From assembly GCA_049323755.1 (NCBI GenBank), contig JBMOPE010000018.1:62001-126000 (forward strand): a stretch of DNA of 64,000 nt, in the 5' to 3' direction. Positions within the stretch are counted from its first letter, which is position 1. Each line of letters opens with the position of its first letter. Made by a program: the position numbers and the translations under genes. Below the pieces are notes generated by a model. It did not search any database. It saw only the letters and a program-made list of their open reading frames with translations, and was not told the DNA's origin. This stretch comes from BRHc4a sp049323755 (GTDB taxonomy: Bacteria; Bacillota; Desulfotomaculia; Desulfotomaculales; Desulfocucumaceae). Of this stretch, positions 25,179 through 33,437 are shown in pieces.

Positions 25179-26483
25179 TTAAAGATATATCCTGACTCTT
25201 TTAAGCCCTATTATTATCAAGGAGATACTTAAAAGGATTAAAACGCCGGAGAATAATAATGCTCCCGAAAGCGCAAGACTAGTAAATAGCGCCGGAGCCT
25301 CGCACATCCTTTCAATAGTCGCCGAGGCGGGGCTTATCAGGCTTGCCGTCAGGGGAATGGCCGGGCCGAAAAGAAAAATTGTGTAAATCACTGCGATTAC
25401 AGCATGGGCCAGTCTTGCAAGTATAAAAGGAGCTATCCTTATATCTGTTTCACTTATCATACCCGCCACCTGGGCAATAATGGAAAGCCCGCTCCAGGCA
25501 AGCAGGATTTCTACCGCCGCCACCTGCTGGATAAGGGGGGCGGATGTTTCAGAAACCATTTTTGATCCTATAGTCATTTCAAACAGTCCACTGGCAAGAG
25601 CGGGCATTATTTCAGGGGAAAAGCCGAGGGGGCCGAGAAAAGTGCCGAGAAGAGCCGCCAGGCGTGAAATGATGCCCGCCTCCGTGATAAGCCTAATAAT
25701 GACGGCAAACAATATTATAAAACCGCCTATTGCCAAAAGATTGTTAACGGCGTTTCGCACCGAATCGCCTATGATTTTGCCAAGTGGCCGGCTTTCCTTT
25801 TCCCAGGAAGAAGAAAGCTCTCTGAAGGCGCGCTGGAATATGTTGCCAAGGGGGTTTGCTCCTATGGGAATTGATTCGCTGTCACCGCGCCCGTAAAACC
25901 TCATAAAAAGACCAAGGGTAAGATTGGCAAGGTAGTGGGCGCCTGCTATGACCACGGCCAGATCGGGGCGGCCGAACATTCCCACCGAGATTGCCACAAT
26001 CATAAAAAGAGGGCTGGAGTTGTTGGTAAAGGATATAAGTCTTTCGGCCTCAACCCTGGTGCACTGTTTTTGTGCCCTCAGGCGGGCGGTGACCATTGCC
26101 CCAATGGGGTACCCGCTGGTGTAGCCAATGCACATAACAAAGGACCCGCAGCCGGGAACATTGAACAGAGGCCTCATGAGCGGCTCCATCAGGACACCGA
26201 TAAAATTGACCAGGCCGAAGCTCATCAGTAGCTCTGATGCAATAAAGAACGGCAGTAGAGAAGGGAATACTATATTCCACCATGTTTTTACACCCATGGT
26301 GGCCCCGTCGAAAACCACCTTCGGGTTGGATACCATGCCGAATGCAAAGCTAAGGGCGCAAACAGTCCAAAAAAGGCCGGAGAGCTGCCTTGAAGTCAGT
26401 CTGAAGCCTGTTAACCTTGCGGCAATATACATGGAAAAGGCGGCAAAAAAAGAGACAATAACGGCAAGGGTAGTCACAGTCAT
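25179..26483 (-). CDS. ylbJ: sporulation integral membrane protein YlbJ
   Basis: 434 residues with about nine membrane spans and a nucleoside-recognition (Gate) domain: WWNIVFPSLLPFFIASEL near residue 70 and GYTSGYPIGA near residue 120 are hallmarks of YlbJ. In B. subtilis it is needed for spore cortex formation under sigma-E. The start at 26483 follows CGGAGGA by eight bases; an ATG seven codons upstream overlaps that site. It is a single gene in a gap between a repeat element and the divergent yceD-rpmF promoter. Confidence 0.9.
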   Translation of the reverse strand: MTVTTLAVIVSFFAAFSMYIAARLTGFRLTSRQLSGLFWTVCALSFAFGMVSNPKVVFDGATMGVKTWWNIVFPSLLPFFIASELLMSFGLVNFIGVLMEPLMRPLFNVPGCGSFVMCIGYTSGYPIGAMVTARLRAQKQCTRVEAERLISFTNNSSPLFMIVAISVGMFGRPDLAVVIAGAHYLANLTLGLFMRFYGRGDSESIPIGANPLGNIFQRAFRELSSSWEKESRPLGKIIGDSVRNAVNNLLAIGGFIILFAVIIRLITEAGIISRLAALLGTFLGPLGFSPEIMPALASGLFEMTIGSKMVSETSAPLIQQVAAVEILLAWSGLSIIAQVAGMISETDIRIAPFILARLAHAVIAVIYTIFLFGPAIPLTASLISPASATIERMCEAPALFTSLALSGALLFSGVLILLSISLIIIGLKRVRIYL

Positions 26484-26599
26484 TAAAAAATTCCTCCGTA
26501 ACATACCAACTGGAAAAGTTTTTTAAAATGATTTATACTATTTAGTGTGCATATTTAGAATCACCGTGGGAAATAAAGGAATAATAAAGGTTAAATTTC

Positions 26600-26629
26600 T
26601 TGACAAAATGATCTAAGCTTTTATATAAT
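26600..26629 (+). promoter_or_regulatory. sigma-A promoter of yceD-rpmF
   Basis: Perfect TTGACA (26600-26605), 18-base spacer, perfect TATAAT (26624-26629). The start codon of the DUF177 gene lies 27 bases further on, leaving a very short leader. Confidence 0.85.
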
Positions 26630-26655
26630 TTTCTTTGTGGTGTGGAGAAACAACT

Positions 26656-27177
26656 ATGATTAAAATTGATATTTCCAGGCTTAAAAATATACCCGGCTCT
26701 GAAGAGCACCTGGTAAAAGAATTTGAAATGCAGCCGGTGAAGACTGAGCTGGAAGAAATATTCTTCAATACGCCTGTCAGGCTTGATATCACCCTTATAA
26801 ATAACGGCGATTCGATAACTCTGAAAGGTTCGGTTGAGGGAAATATAAGGCTTGCATGCAGCCGGTGCCTTGAGTATTTTGATATGCCCTTTAGTGAGGA
26901 ACTTAGCGAAGCATATTATAATGCCTCAAAGCAGGACACCAGGCCGGATGGAGTCAACGAAGACTGGATTTCCTTCAGGGGAGACACTCTTGACTTAACT
27001 CCTGAAGTGATAAAGACTATTACTTCATCCCTTCCGATGAAGCTGTTATGCCGGGAAGAGTGCCGGGGGCTTTGCCAGGGCTGCGGTAAAAACCTGAATG
27101 TGGAGACCTGTGACTGCCCAAAGGACAATACTGATATAAGGCTGGAAAAATTAAGGCAACTACTGGAAAAAGAGTAA
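26656..27177 (+). CDS. yceD: YceD/DUF177 family protein
   Basis: 173 residues. The middle holds LACSRCLEYF and the end CREECRGLCQGCGKNLN plus CDCP, Cys pairs that suggest zinc binding, as usual for DUF177. The gene is almost always found directly before rpmF, as here (36 bases apart), and is thought to act in 23S rRNA maturation or ribosome assembly. The ATG at 26656 is chosen because GTGGAG lies eight bases upstream; the open frame extends to 26635 without a site. It is driven by the strong promoter at 26600. Confidence 0.9.
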   Translation: MIKIDISRLKNIPGSEEHLVKEFEMQPVKTELEEIFFNTPVRLDITLINNGDSITLKGSVEGNIRLACSRCLEYFDMPFSEELSEAYYNASKQDTRPDGVNEDWISFRGDTLDLTPEVIKTITSSLPMKLLCREECRGLCQGCGKNLNVETCDCPKDNTDIRLEKLRQLLEKE

Positions 27178-27213
27178 TATATGAAAGACCGGGTTTGAAG
27201 GGGGTGTCAATAA

Positions 27214-27396
27214 ATGGGAGTACCGAAGAGGAGATCATCAAAGCAAAGAGGCAGACAGCGCAGGGCGGCTAATGTTAACCTGGAAGCCCCGAACCTGGTA
27301 AAATGCCCTCAGTGTCATGAGCTCATAGTTTCCCACAGGGTTTGTCCCGAGTGCGGTTATTACAAAAACAGGGAAGTAATCGCTATAAAAAAATAA
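27214..27396 (+). CDS. rpmF: 50S ribosomal protein L32
   Basis: 60 residues: basic N-terminus MGVPKRRSSKQRGRQRRA, then a zinc ribbon CPQC...CPECG. This is the four-cysteine, zinc-binding form of bL32. GAAGGGGGTG precedes the ATG. Part of the yceD-rpmF pair that commonly heads fatty-acid synthesis loci. A terminator follows at 27409, so the fatty-acid genes downstream use their own promoter. Confidence 0.97.
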   Translation: MGVPKRRSSKQRGRQRRAANVNLEAPNLVKCPQCHELIVSHRVCPECGYYKNREVIAIKK

Positions 27397-27406
27397 CCAG
27401 CTAAAA

Positions 27407-27442
27407 AGAAGCCTGTAGCCGAAAGCTGCAGGCTTTTTGCTT
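27407..27442 (+). terminator. rpmF terminator
   Basis: AAGCCTGTAGC / GCTGCAGGCTT stem (11 bp with one G-U pair), loop CGAAA, then TTTTTGCTTTT. Confidence 0.9.
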
Positions 27443-27445
27443 TTA

Positions 27446-27910
27446 GGTCGGAGGGGCCGGGATGCATTTCCGGGTGGTCGGAGGAGCCGGGGTGCATTTC
27501 CGTTAGGTCGGAGGGGCAGGGGTGCATTTCCGGATGGTCGGAGGGGCCAGGGATGCATTTCCGGGTGGTCGGAGGAGCCGGGGTGCATTTCCGTCAGGTT
27601 GGAGGGGCAGGGGTGCATTTCCGGATGGTCGGAGGAGCCGGGGAGTATTTCCTGTTGGTCGGAGGAGCCAGAGATGCATTTCCGTTAGGTCGGAGAGAAC
27701 TTGCGTGCATTGCTCTGAGGATCTCCGACCACAGGTATTACCCTTGAGCTCCTCCGACGAATTGGAAATACCTCATAGCTCCTCCGACGAATTGGAAATA
27801 CCTTATAGCTCCTCCGACCAATCGGAAATACCTCACAGCCCCTCCGACAAATTGGAAATACCTCATAGCTCCTCCGACCAATCGGGAATGCCCTTAAGCT
27901 TCTCCTGACC
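27446..27910. repeat. inverted tandem array of a 30-bp unit, copy 2
   Basis: Left arm: nine units starting GGTCGGAG at 27446, 27476, 27506, 27536, 27567, 27597, 27627, 27657 and 27688 (steps of 30 or 31). Right arm: the same unit reversed, CTCCGAC starts at about 27721, 27751, 27781, 27811, 27841, 27871 and 27901 (steps of exactly 30). The centre, GGTCGGAGAGA ... GGATCTCCGA, is shared with the array at 1381-1616. The unit carries GCATTTCCG or GGTATTTCCGATT in its second half. The arms can pair into a very long imperfect hairpin. No unique spacers, so not a CRISPR array. Confidence 0.9.
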
Positions 27911-27935
27911 AAAAAGAAATACCTAACAGGAATAG

Positions 27936-27963
27936 TTGCTTTTTTTTGCCAAACTGCTATAAT
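27936..27963 (+). promoter_or_regulatory. promoter of the fapR-fab operon
   Basis: -10 box TATAAT at 27958-27963 with a weak -35 (TTGCTT) 16 bases upstream. The FapR operator starts five bases after the -10 box, so a bound repressor would cover the start site. Confidence 0.65.
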
Positions 27964-27968
27964 GATAA

Positions 27969-27985
27969 TTAGTACCTGGTGCTAA
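27969..27985 (+). promoter_or_regulatory. FapR operator
   Basis: TTAGTACCTGGTGCTAA, a near-perfect 17-bp palindrome matching the known FapR site (TTAGTACCTrgTaCTAA form). It lies just downstream of the -10 box and 26 bases before fapR. Expected control: FapR represses its own operon and is released by malonyl-CoA. Confidence 0.9.
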
Positions 27986-28010
27986 GTTTATCGATATCAG
28001 GTGATGAATT

Positions 28011-28589
28011 ATGTCCAGGAGCAATGCAGCAAGGCTTGCAAGGCAAAAACTTATTGAAAGATACATATCTGGTAATCCTTTTTTAAGAGACGAGGATTTG
28101 GCGGAAATTCTGGGTGTCAGTATTCAGACCATACGACTGGACAGGTCGGAGATGAATATCCCCGAAATGAGGCTTCGTGTCAAAAATATGGCCAGGGGTG
28201 TTTATGACCAGGTCCGTTCCATAAGCGTTGAAGAGATGGTTGGTGAACTGGTGGAGCTGGAAATAGGTGAGTCCGGTATATCCGTTCTTCCGGTTGATGA
28301 AAACATGACGCTTAAAAAAACAAGGGTGGCAAGGGGCCATTATCTTTTTGCCCAGGCCAATTCACTGGCAGTGGCTCTGGTGGATTCCGAGGTTGTCCTT
28401 ACAGGAACCAGTAAAGTTAGCTTTAAACGTCCTGTATACGGCGGTGAAAGAGTTGTGTCCAGGGCCTTTATAAGCAGAAAAAGCGGTAACAGGTATATGG
28501 TAAGGGTTACATCTACAGTAAGAGATGAAGTGGTATTTACCGGGAGGTTTCTTATCTTTGCCATCCCGGAGGAGGTCTGGCGACGTTGA
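28011..28589 (+). CDS. fapR: fatty acid/phospholipid biosynthesis repressor FapR
   Basis: 192 residues: an N-terminal HTH (residues ~10-60, with LAEILGVSIQTIRLDRSE as the recognition part) and a hot-dog-fold effector domain (residues ~80-190) that binds malonyl-CoA, including NSLAVALVDSEVVLTG. It controls membrane lipid synthesis by repressing fab and pls genes. An operator precedes it. First gene of an operon that continues with plsX (4-base overlap). Length matches the Bacillus protein. Confidence 0.95.
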   Translation: MSRSNAARLARQKLIERYISGNPFLRDEDLAEILGVSIQTIRLDRSEMNIPEMRLRVKNMARGVYDQVRSISVEEMVGELVELEIGESGISVLPVDENMTLKKTRVARGHYLFAQANSLAVALVDSEVVLTGTSKVSFKRPVYGGERVVSRAFISRKSGNRYMVRVTSTVRDEVVFTGRFLIFAIPEEVWRR

Positions 28590-29596
28590 GAATAGCTGTG
28601 GATGCCATGGGAGGCGACTACGCCCCCGGTGCGATCGTGGCAGGAGCTCTGGAGGCAAGCCGGGACGGCATTGAAATAGTTCTGGTGGGAGACAGGGACA
28701 GCATAGTAAGAGAAATTGGAGATAACCAAAGCAGCCTGGTAGAGGTTGTTCATACAACTGAAACCATATCCATGGGGGAGCACCCTGCAAATGCGGTGCG
28801 CCGCAAAAGGGACTCTTCGATTGTAAAGTCAGTTCAACTGGTAAAGGACGGCTACGCCAGCGCTTTTGTGTCAGCCGGGAGCACTGGTGCTGTTATGGCG
28901 GCATCTCTCCTGGGGCTTGGCAGGATAAAAGGAATCGACCGGCCGGCCATAGCAAGTGTTTTTCCCACTGAAGGTGGGGGGACGGTGTTGATAGATGTAG
29001 GCGCCAATGTTGACAGCAGGCCAAAAAACCTGCTCCAGTTCGGAATAATGGGGTATCTTTATGCCGAAAGAATACTTCAGGTTAAAAATCCAAGCGTAGG
29101 CCTGCTCAATGTAGGTGAGGAGGAGTCCAAAGGAAATGACCTGACCCAGGAGGCCTTTCCTCTTCTCAGGGATGCCGGCATTAACTTCAAGGGCAATGTT
29201 GAGGGCAGGGATGTTTTCAACGGAACGGTTAATGTGGTGGTCTGTGACGGCTTTGTCGGCAATATTGTTCTCAAGGCGGGGGAAGGGCTGGCCATGGCTC
29301 TTATGAACATGATGAAGCAGGAGATTTCCCGCCACTGGGTTTCAAAAATAGGAGCAGCCCTTACATTAACAGCAATGAAAGAGGTAAAAAAGAGGGTTGA
29401 CTACGCTGAGTACGGCGGGGCTCCTCTTTTGGGCGTTAATGGTGTTGTCATAGTCTGCCACGGAAGCTCTACGGCGCTTGCTGTTAAAAATGCCATTAAA
29501 GTTGCTGCCGGTGCGGTCAAGGGAGGGCTTGTCGATTCAATAAAAGAAAACGTGGAAAGAAGTATGGCAGGAAAGGTGGGATATGGTAATGCCTGA
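28586..29596 (+). CDS. plsX: phosphate acyltransferase PlsX
   Basis: 336 residues. It converts acyl-ACP and phosphate to acyl-phosphate, the first step of phospholipid synthesis in the PlsX/PlsY route. The N-terminus IAVDAMGGDYAPGAIVAGA and the central SAGSTGAVMAASLLGLGRI are family signatures. The start is TTG overlapping the fapR stop (TTGA), with GGAGGAGG upstream. It overlaps fabH by 14 bases, so translation is coupled along the operon. Confidence 0.96.
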   Translation: MRIAVDAMGGDYAPGAIVAGALEASRDGIEIVLVGDRDSIVREIGDNQSSLVEVVHTTETISMGEHPANAVRRKRDSSIVKSVQLVKDGYASAFVSAGSTGAVMAASLLGLGRIKGIDRPAIASVFPTEGGGTVLIDVGANVDSRPKNLLQFGIMGYLYAERILQVKNPSVGLLNVGEEESKGNDLTQEAFPLLRDAGINFKGNVEGRDVFNGTVNVVVCDGFVGNIVLKAGEGLAMALMNMMKQEISRHWVSKIGAALTLTAMKEVKKRVDYAEYGGAPLLGVNGVVIVCHGSSTALAVKNAIKVAAGAVKGGLVDSIKENVERSMAGKVGYGNA

Positions 29597-30602
29597 GTCA
29601 GGAATCCGTGCAGGAATTATTGGGATAGGTTCATACGTGCCCGAAAGGGTGCTTACAAATAAAGAGCTTGAAGAAATGGTGGATACTTCGGATGAATGGA
29701 TAGTTAGCAGGACAGGTATCCGTGAGAGAAGAATAGCTGATCCGGAACAGGCCACATCGGACCTTGCCTGTGAGGCAGCAAAGGCAGCCCTCAAGGATGC
29801 AGGAATAACCCCCCGGGATGTGGACCTTATAATAGTTGCCACCAACACACCGGACTGCCTTTTCCCTGCTGCAGCCTGTATTGTGCAGGATAAGCTGGGG
29901 GCGTCAAATGCCGGGGCCTTTGACATACTTGCCGGCTGTACGGGATTTATTTATTCCCTTTCCGTGGCGTCGCAGTTCATAGTTTCCGGAATGTATAAGC
30001 ATGTACTGGTTATTGGGGCCGAAACTCTTTCCAGGATATTGGACTGGGATGACAGAAATACATGCGTACTTTTCGGCGATGGGGCCGGTGCGGCGGTTTT
30101 AGGGCCTGTCCCGGATGAATACGGGCTTCTGCATACGAGACTGGGGGCCGACGGTTCCGGCGGGCAGCACCTTTACATACCGGCCGGGGGCTCAAGGATG
30201 CCGGCCAGCAGGGAAACCGTTGACAACAAGCTTCATTTTGTCCGTATGAATGGCCGTGAGGTATTTAAATTTGCGGTCCGTGCCTGCGGGGACGGCTCAC
30301 TAGAAGCCCTTGAGGCAGCGGGACTCACATTAAAAGATGTGGATTTTCTTATTCCCCACCAGGCCAATATCAGGATAATAGAAGCAGCGGCAAAGAGGCT
30401 GGATTTACCTAGAGAAAAAGTTCTTGTGAACGTTGACCGCTTCGGCAATACATCTACGGCCTCTATCCCCATGGCCCTGGAAGAGGCTGTGGAAAAGGGC
30501 TGGATAAGGGACGGAGACAATATTGTAATGACTGCGTTCGGGGCTGGACTTACCTGGGCGGTGGCGGTAATGCGCTGGTACAATTATAAAAGTAAGAAGT
30601 GA
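29583..30602 (+). CDS. fabH: 3-oxoacyl-[ACP] synthase III
   Basis: 339 residues. It condenses an acyl-CoA primer with malonyl-ACP to start fatty acid chains. The thiolase-fold triad is visible: Cys119 in LAGCTGF, His in PHQANIRI, and Asn in DRFGNTSTAS. Start at ATG 29583 inside the end of plsX; a second ATG two codons on is equally placed behind GGAAAGGTGGG. A repeat element of ~160 bp separates it from fabK. Confidence 0.96.
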   Translation: MVMPESGIRAGIIGIGSYVPERVLTNKELEEMVDTSDEWIVSRTGIRERRIADPEQATSDLACEAAKAALKDAGITPRDVDLIIVATNTPDCLFPAAACIVQDKLGASNAGAFDILAGCTGFIYSLSVASQFIVSGMYKHVLVIGAETLSRILDWDDRNTCVLFGDGAGAAVLGPVPDEYGLLHTRLGADGSGGQHLYIPAGGSRMPASRETVDNKLHFVRMNGREVFKFAVRACGDGSLEALEAAGLTLKDVDFLIPHQANIRIIEAAAKRLDLPREKVLVNVDRFGNTSTASIPMALEEAVEKGWIRDGDNIVMTAFGAGLTWAVAVMRWYNYKSKK

Positions 30603-30603
30603 T

Positions 30604-30750
30604 GAAGGTCAGGAATTAGGAAATAGGAATTAGGAATTAGGGGTTAAGACATTCTCTAGGGCCGGTTAAGGCAATTCACCGAATAATGTCTTCCAAAAAT
30701 TTTACTTTCCAATTCCCAATTCCTAATTCCCAATTCCCTACGATTTTTTG
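30604..30750. repeat. AATTGGG-type element with nested inverted repeats
   Basis: Left arm of GGAATTAGGAAATAGGAATTAGG, right arm of CCAATTCCCAATTCCTAATTCCC, with a nested pair TAAGACATT / AATGTCTT between. About 145 bp, between fabH and fabK inside the operon; transcription must run through it. Confidence 0.8.
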
Positions 30751-30766
30751 AAGGGGGGATTAAACT

Positions 30767-31717
30767 ATTATTCATACGGTACTATGTGACCTTTTGGGAA
30801 TAAAATACCCCATCCTACAGGGAGGAATGGCCTGGGTTTCCACGGCCGAACTGGCTGCGGCGGTCAGTGATGGCGGGGGGCTCGGGATTATTGGCTCAGG
30901 GCAGGCGCCTCCCGACTGGGTTAGAGAGCAGGTACAAAGGGCGAAGCAGCTTACATCAAAGCCTTTTGGAGTAAATGTTATGCTTCTTTCACCCTTTGTA
31001 GATGATGTGATGAATATAATTCTGGAAGAGAAGGTTTCAGTGGTTACAACCGGAGCGGGAAACCCCGGGAAATATGTTCCGTCTTTACAGGGGGCGGGCA
31101 TCCGGGTCATTCCGGTGGTGGCCTCGGTTGCCCTGGCTAAAAGGCTGGTGAGGTCAGGGGTCGACGCCCTTATTGCAGAGGGAACTGAAAGCGGGGGGCA
31201 TATAGGAGAGTTAACAACCCTGGCCCTGGTTCCGCAAATTGTTGACGCTGTTGATATTCCTGTTATTGCCGCCGGAGGGATATTCGACGGCAGAGGCCTT
31301 GCGGCCGCCCTGGCTCTTGGCGCCTCGGGTGTTCAGATGGGAACAAGGTTTATGTGTGCCAGTGAGTGCATAATACATAATAACGTGAAGGACATGGTAA
31401 TAAAGGCAAAGGACCGTGACACCCTGGTAACCGGAAGGTCTACAGGCCACCCGGTTAGGGTGCTGCGCAACAAGCTGAGCAGAAAGTTCGTGGAAATGGA
31501 AGAGAACTGCATTCCGCCAGAGGAGATTTTAAAACTGGGGGTTGGTTCGCTTAAGGCCGCTATGGTTGACGGAGATATTGAAATGGGTTCCGTAATGGCG
31601 GGTCAGGTGTCCGCAATGGTAAACAGCATTCAACCTGCCCGCGACATCATAGAAGAGGTTGTGACCGGGGCTCATTCTGTAATGGGAAAGCTTAGCAGGA
31701 TGGCAGGTGACGGGTAA
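30767..31717 (+). CDS. fabK: enoyl-[ACP] reductase II FabK (probable ATT start)
   Basis: A flavin-dependent enoyl-ACP reductase, last step of the elongation cycle; 316 residues if started at 30767. TIM-barrel FMN signatures are seen: YPILQGGMAWVST, AEGTESGGHIGE and GGIFDGRGLAAALALGASGVQ. An in-frame stop at 30761 and the absence of ATG or GTG before residue 20 create a problem. The first conventional start (TTG 30794) would remove the family's conserved N-terminal TxLCDLLGIKYP strand. ATT at 30767 (or 30770) lies eight bases after AAGGGGGG and restores it. FabK replaces FabI here. Confidence 0.9.
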   Translation: MIHTVLCDLLGIKYPILQGGMAWVSTAELAAAVSDGGGLGIIGSGQAPPDWVREQVQRAKQLTSKPFGVNVMLLSPFVDDVMNIILEEKVSVVTTGAGNPGKYVPSLQGAGIRVIPVVASVALAKRLVRSGVDALIAEGTESGGHIGELTTLALVPQIVDAVDIPVIAAGGIFDGRGLAAALALGASGVQMGTRFMCASECIIHNNVKDMVIKAKDRDTLVTGRSTGHPVRVLRNKLSRKFVEMEENCIPPEEILKLGVGSLKAAMVDGDIEMGSVMAGQVSAMVNSIQPARDIIEEVVTGAHSVMGKLSRMAGDG

Positions 31718-32661
31718 TGTCAAGGACGGCATTTATATTCCCTGGGCAGGGATCCCAGGATGTTGGAATGGGCCGTGATCTTTACGAGAAATACAGCTCA
31801 GCAAGAGCTGTATTTGAGAAGGCAAGCAATGCGCTGGGCATTGATATAGCCTCACTTTGCTTCGAGGGCCCAAAGGAAAAGCTGAAGGAAACGGAAAACG
31901 CCCAGCCTGCTATACTGACGGTCAGTGTGGCGTGCCTTGCCGTTCTTGAAGAAATGGGTTTAAGGCCTGATCTGGCCGCCGGACACAGTCTGGGTGAATA
32001 CTCTGCCCTGGTGGCCGCCGGTTGCCTTGATTTTGAAGATGCAGTGAGGCTGGTGAGGTCCCGTGGGAAACATATGCAGGAGGCCGTACCCCTGGGAGTG
32101 GGGGGGATGGTAGCAGTACTGGGCCTTGAGGCCAGCATAATAAAAGAAGTGTGTGACCGGATATCCGGCCCTGAGGCAGTTGTGGAAGCGGTCAACATGA
32201 ACTCTCCCGGACAGGTGGTAATAGCCGGTGACAAGAAATCTCTTGACAGGGCAGTGGAAGAACTGGGTAAAAGGGGGGGCAGGAAGTGTATACCCCTTTC
32301 GGTAAGCGCACCGTTTCACTCCTCAATGATGAGACCGGCGGGCGATAAGCTTGCCTCCGATCTGTCCCTGGTAAAAATAAAGGATCCCAAAATCCCGGTG
32401 CTATCCAATGTTACCGCAGGCTATCACGGGACCGGGGAAGAGATAAGGGACCTTCTCGTCAGGCAGGTATACAGCCCGGTCAGGTGGGAAGAATGTGTTG
32501 AAAAAATGGTTAGTGACGGAACGGGTGTCTTTATTGAGGTTGGGCCGGGAAGGGTTCTCACGGGGCTTGTAAAAAAAATAAGCAGGGACACGCAGGCACA
32601 GAATGTTGAAGACACTGTTTCCATGGAAAAAGTCCTTGCTAGTTTCAGGGAGGTTGGCTAA
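31717..32661 (+). CDS. fabD: malonyl-CoA:ACP transacylase
   Basis: 314 residues. It loads malonyl groups onto acyl carrier protein. FPGQGSQ at the N-terminus, the nucleophile motif GHSLGEYSAL with Ser91, and the His in SAPFHSSMM are all present. Its ATG overlaps the fabK stop (TAATG), and it ends one base before fabG. Full length. Confidence 0.96.
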   Translation: MSRTAFIFPGQGSQDVGMGRDLYEKYSSARAVFEKASNALGIDIASLCFEGPKEKLKETENAQPAILTVSVACLAVLEEMGLRPDLAAGHSLGEYSALVAAGCLDFEDAVRLVRSRGKHMQEAVPLGVGGMVAVLGLEASIIKEVCDRISGPEAVVEAVNMNSPGQVVIAGDKKSLDRAVEELGKRGGRKCIPLSVSAPFHSSMMRPAGDKLASDLSLVKIKDPKIPVLSNVTAGYHGTGEEIRDLLVRQVYSPVRWEECVEKMVSDGTGVFIEVGPGRVLTGLVKKISRDTQAQNVEDTVSMEKVLASFREVG

Positions 32662-32662
32662 A

Positions 32663-33406
32663 ATGAATCTAAATGGCAGGGTGGCCATAGTTACAGGGTC
32701 CTCCAGGGGAATAGGGCGATCCATAGCACTGGCACTGGGCCGTGAAGGGGCCAATGTGATAGTTAACTTCACCGGCAGGGAAGCTGAGGCCATGGAAGTG
32801 GCTGAGGCCATTAATGCCATGGGGCGACAGTCATTGGCCATACGCGCCGATATTTCAGACCCTGCCCAGGCGGCAGGACTGGTGGAGGAGGCTGTCAAAA
32901 ACTTCGGACGTCTTGATATTCTTGTCAATAACGCCGGCATAACAAAGGATAACATCATACCCAGAATAAAGGAAGAGGACTGGGATATTGTTATGTCTAT
33001 CAATTTAAAGGGCGCCTTTAACTGTATTAAATCTGCGGTGCGTCCCATGTTAAAAGCCAGGTGGGGCAGGATAATAAACATAACGTCGGTGGTGGGGATT
33101 ACCGGAAATCCCGGTCAGGCCAACTATTCCGCCAGCAAGGCCGGCCTCATAGGGCTGACCAAGTCAGCGGCCAGAGAATTCGGGTCCCGCAGTATAACCA
33201 TAAATGCAGTTGCCCCCGGCTTTATAGAAACTGACATGACTGGTTCCCTGCCTCAGGATGCAAAAAATAAAATGATTTCAGGAATTGCCCTCGGAAGGCC
33301 GGGAAGGCCTGAAGAGGTTGCAGATGTGGTGGTTTTTCTGGCTGGTGAATCCGCCTCGTATATAACCGGCCAGGTTATAACTGTAGACGGTGGTATGGCC
33401 ATGTAA
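32663..33406 (+). CDS. fabG: 3-oxoacyl-[ACP] reductase
   Basis: 247 residues, a short-chain dehydrogenase reducing beta-ketoacyl-ACP with NADPH. TGSSRGIG cofactor loop, NNAG, and the YSASKAG catalytic Tyr-Lys are in place. The ATG at 32663 follows GGGAGGTTGG and the fabD stop by one base; the frame is open further upstream inside fabD but starts there would not fit the family. Confidence 0.97.
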   Translation: MNLNGRVAIVTGSSRGIGRSIALALGREGANVIVNFTGREAEAMEVAEAINAMGRQSLAIRADISDPAQAAGLVEEAVKNFGRLDILVNNAGITKDNIIPRIKEEDWDIVMSINLKGAFNCIKSAVRPMLKARWGRIINITSVVGITGNPGQANYSASKAGLIGLTKSAAREFGSRSITINAVAPGFIETDMTGSLPQDAKNKMISGIALGRPGRPEEVADVVVFLAGESASYITGQVITVDGGMAM

Positions 33407-33437
33407 TTGTTGAAGAGATTTTTGAAGGGGGGTGAAG

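Noticed and set aside
27446..27910. CRISPR array
   Set aside because: Units are contiguous with no unique spacers, half are inverted, and no cas gene is present.
27437..27912. Several overlapping open frames on both strands with decapeptide repeats
   Set aside because: They are readings of the 30-bp array. Several 31-bp steps shift the frame between units, there are no ribosome sites, and the composition is unlike the neighbours.
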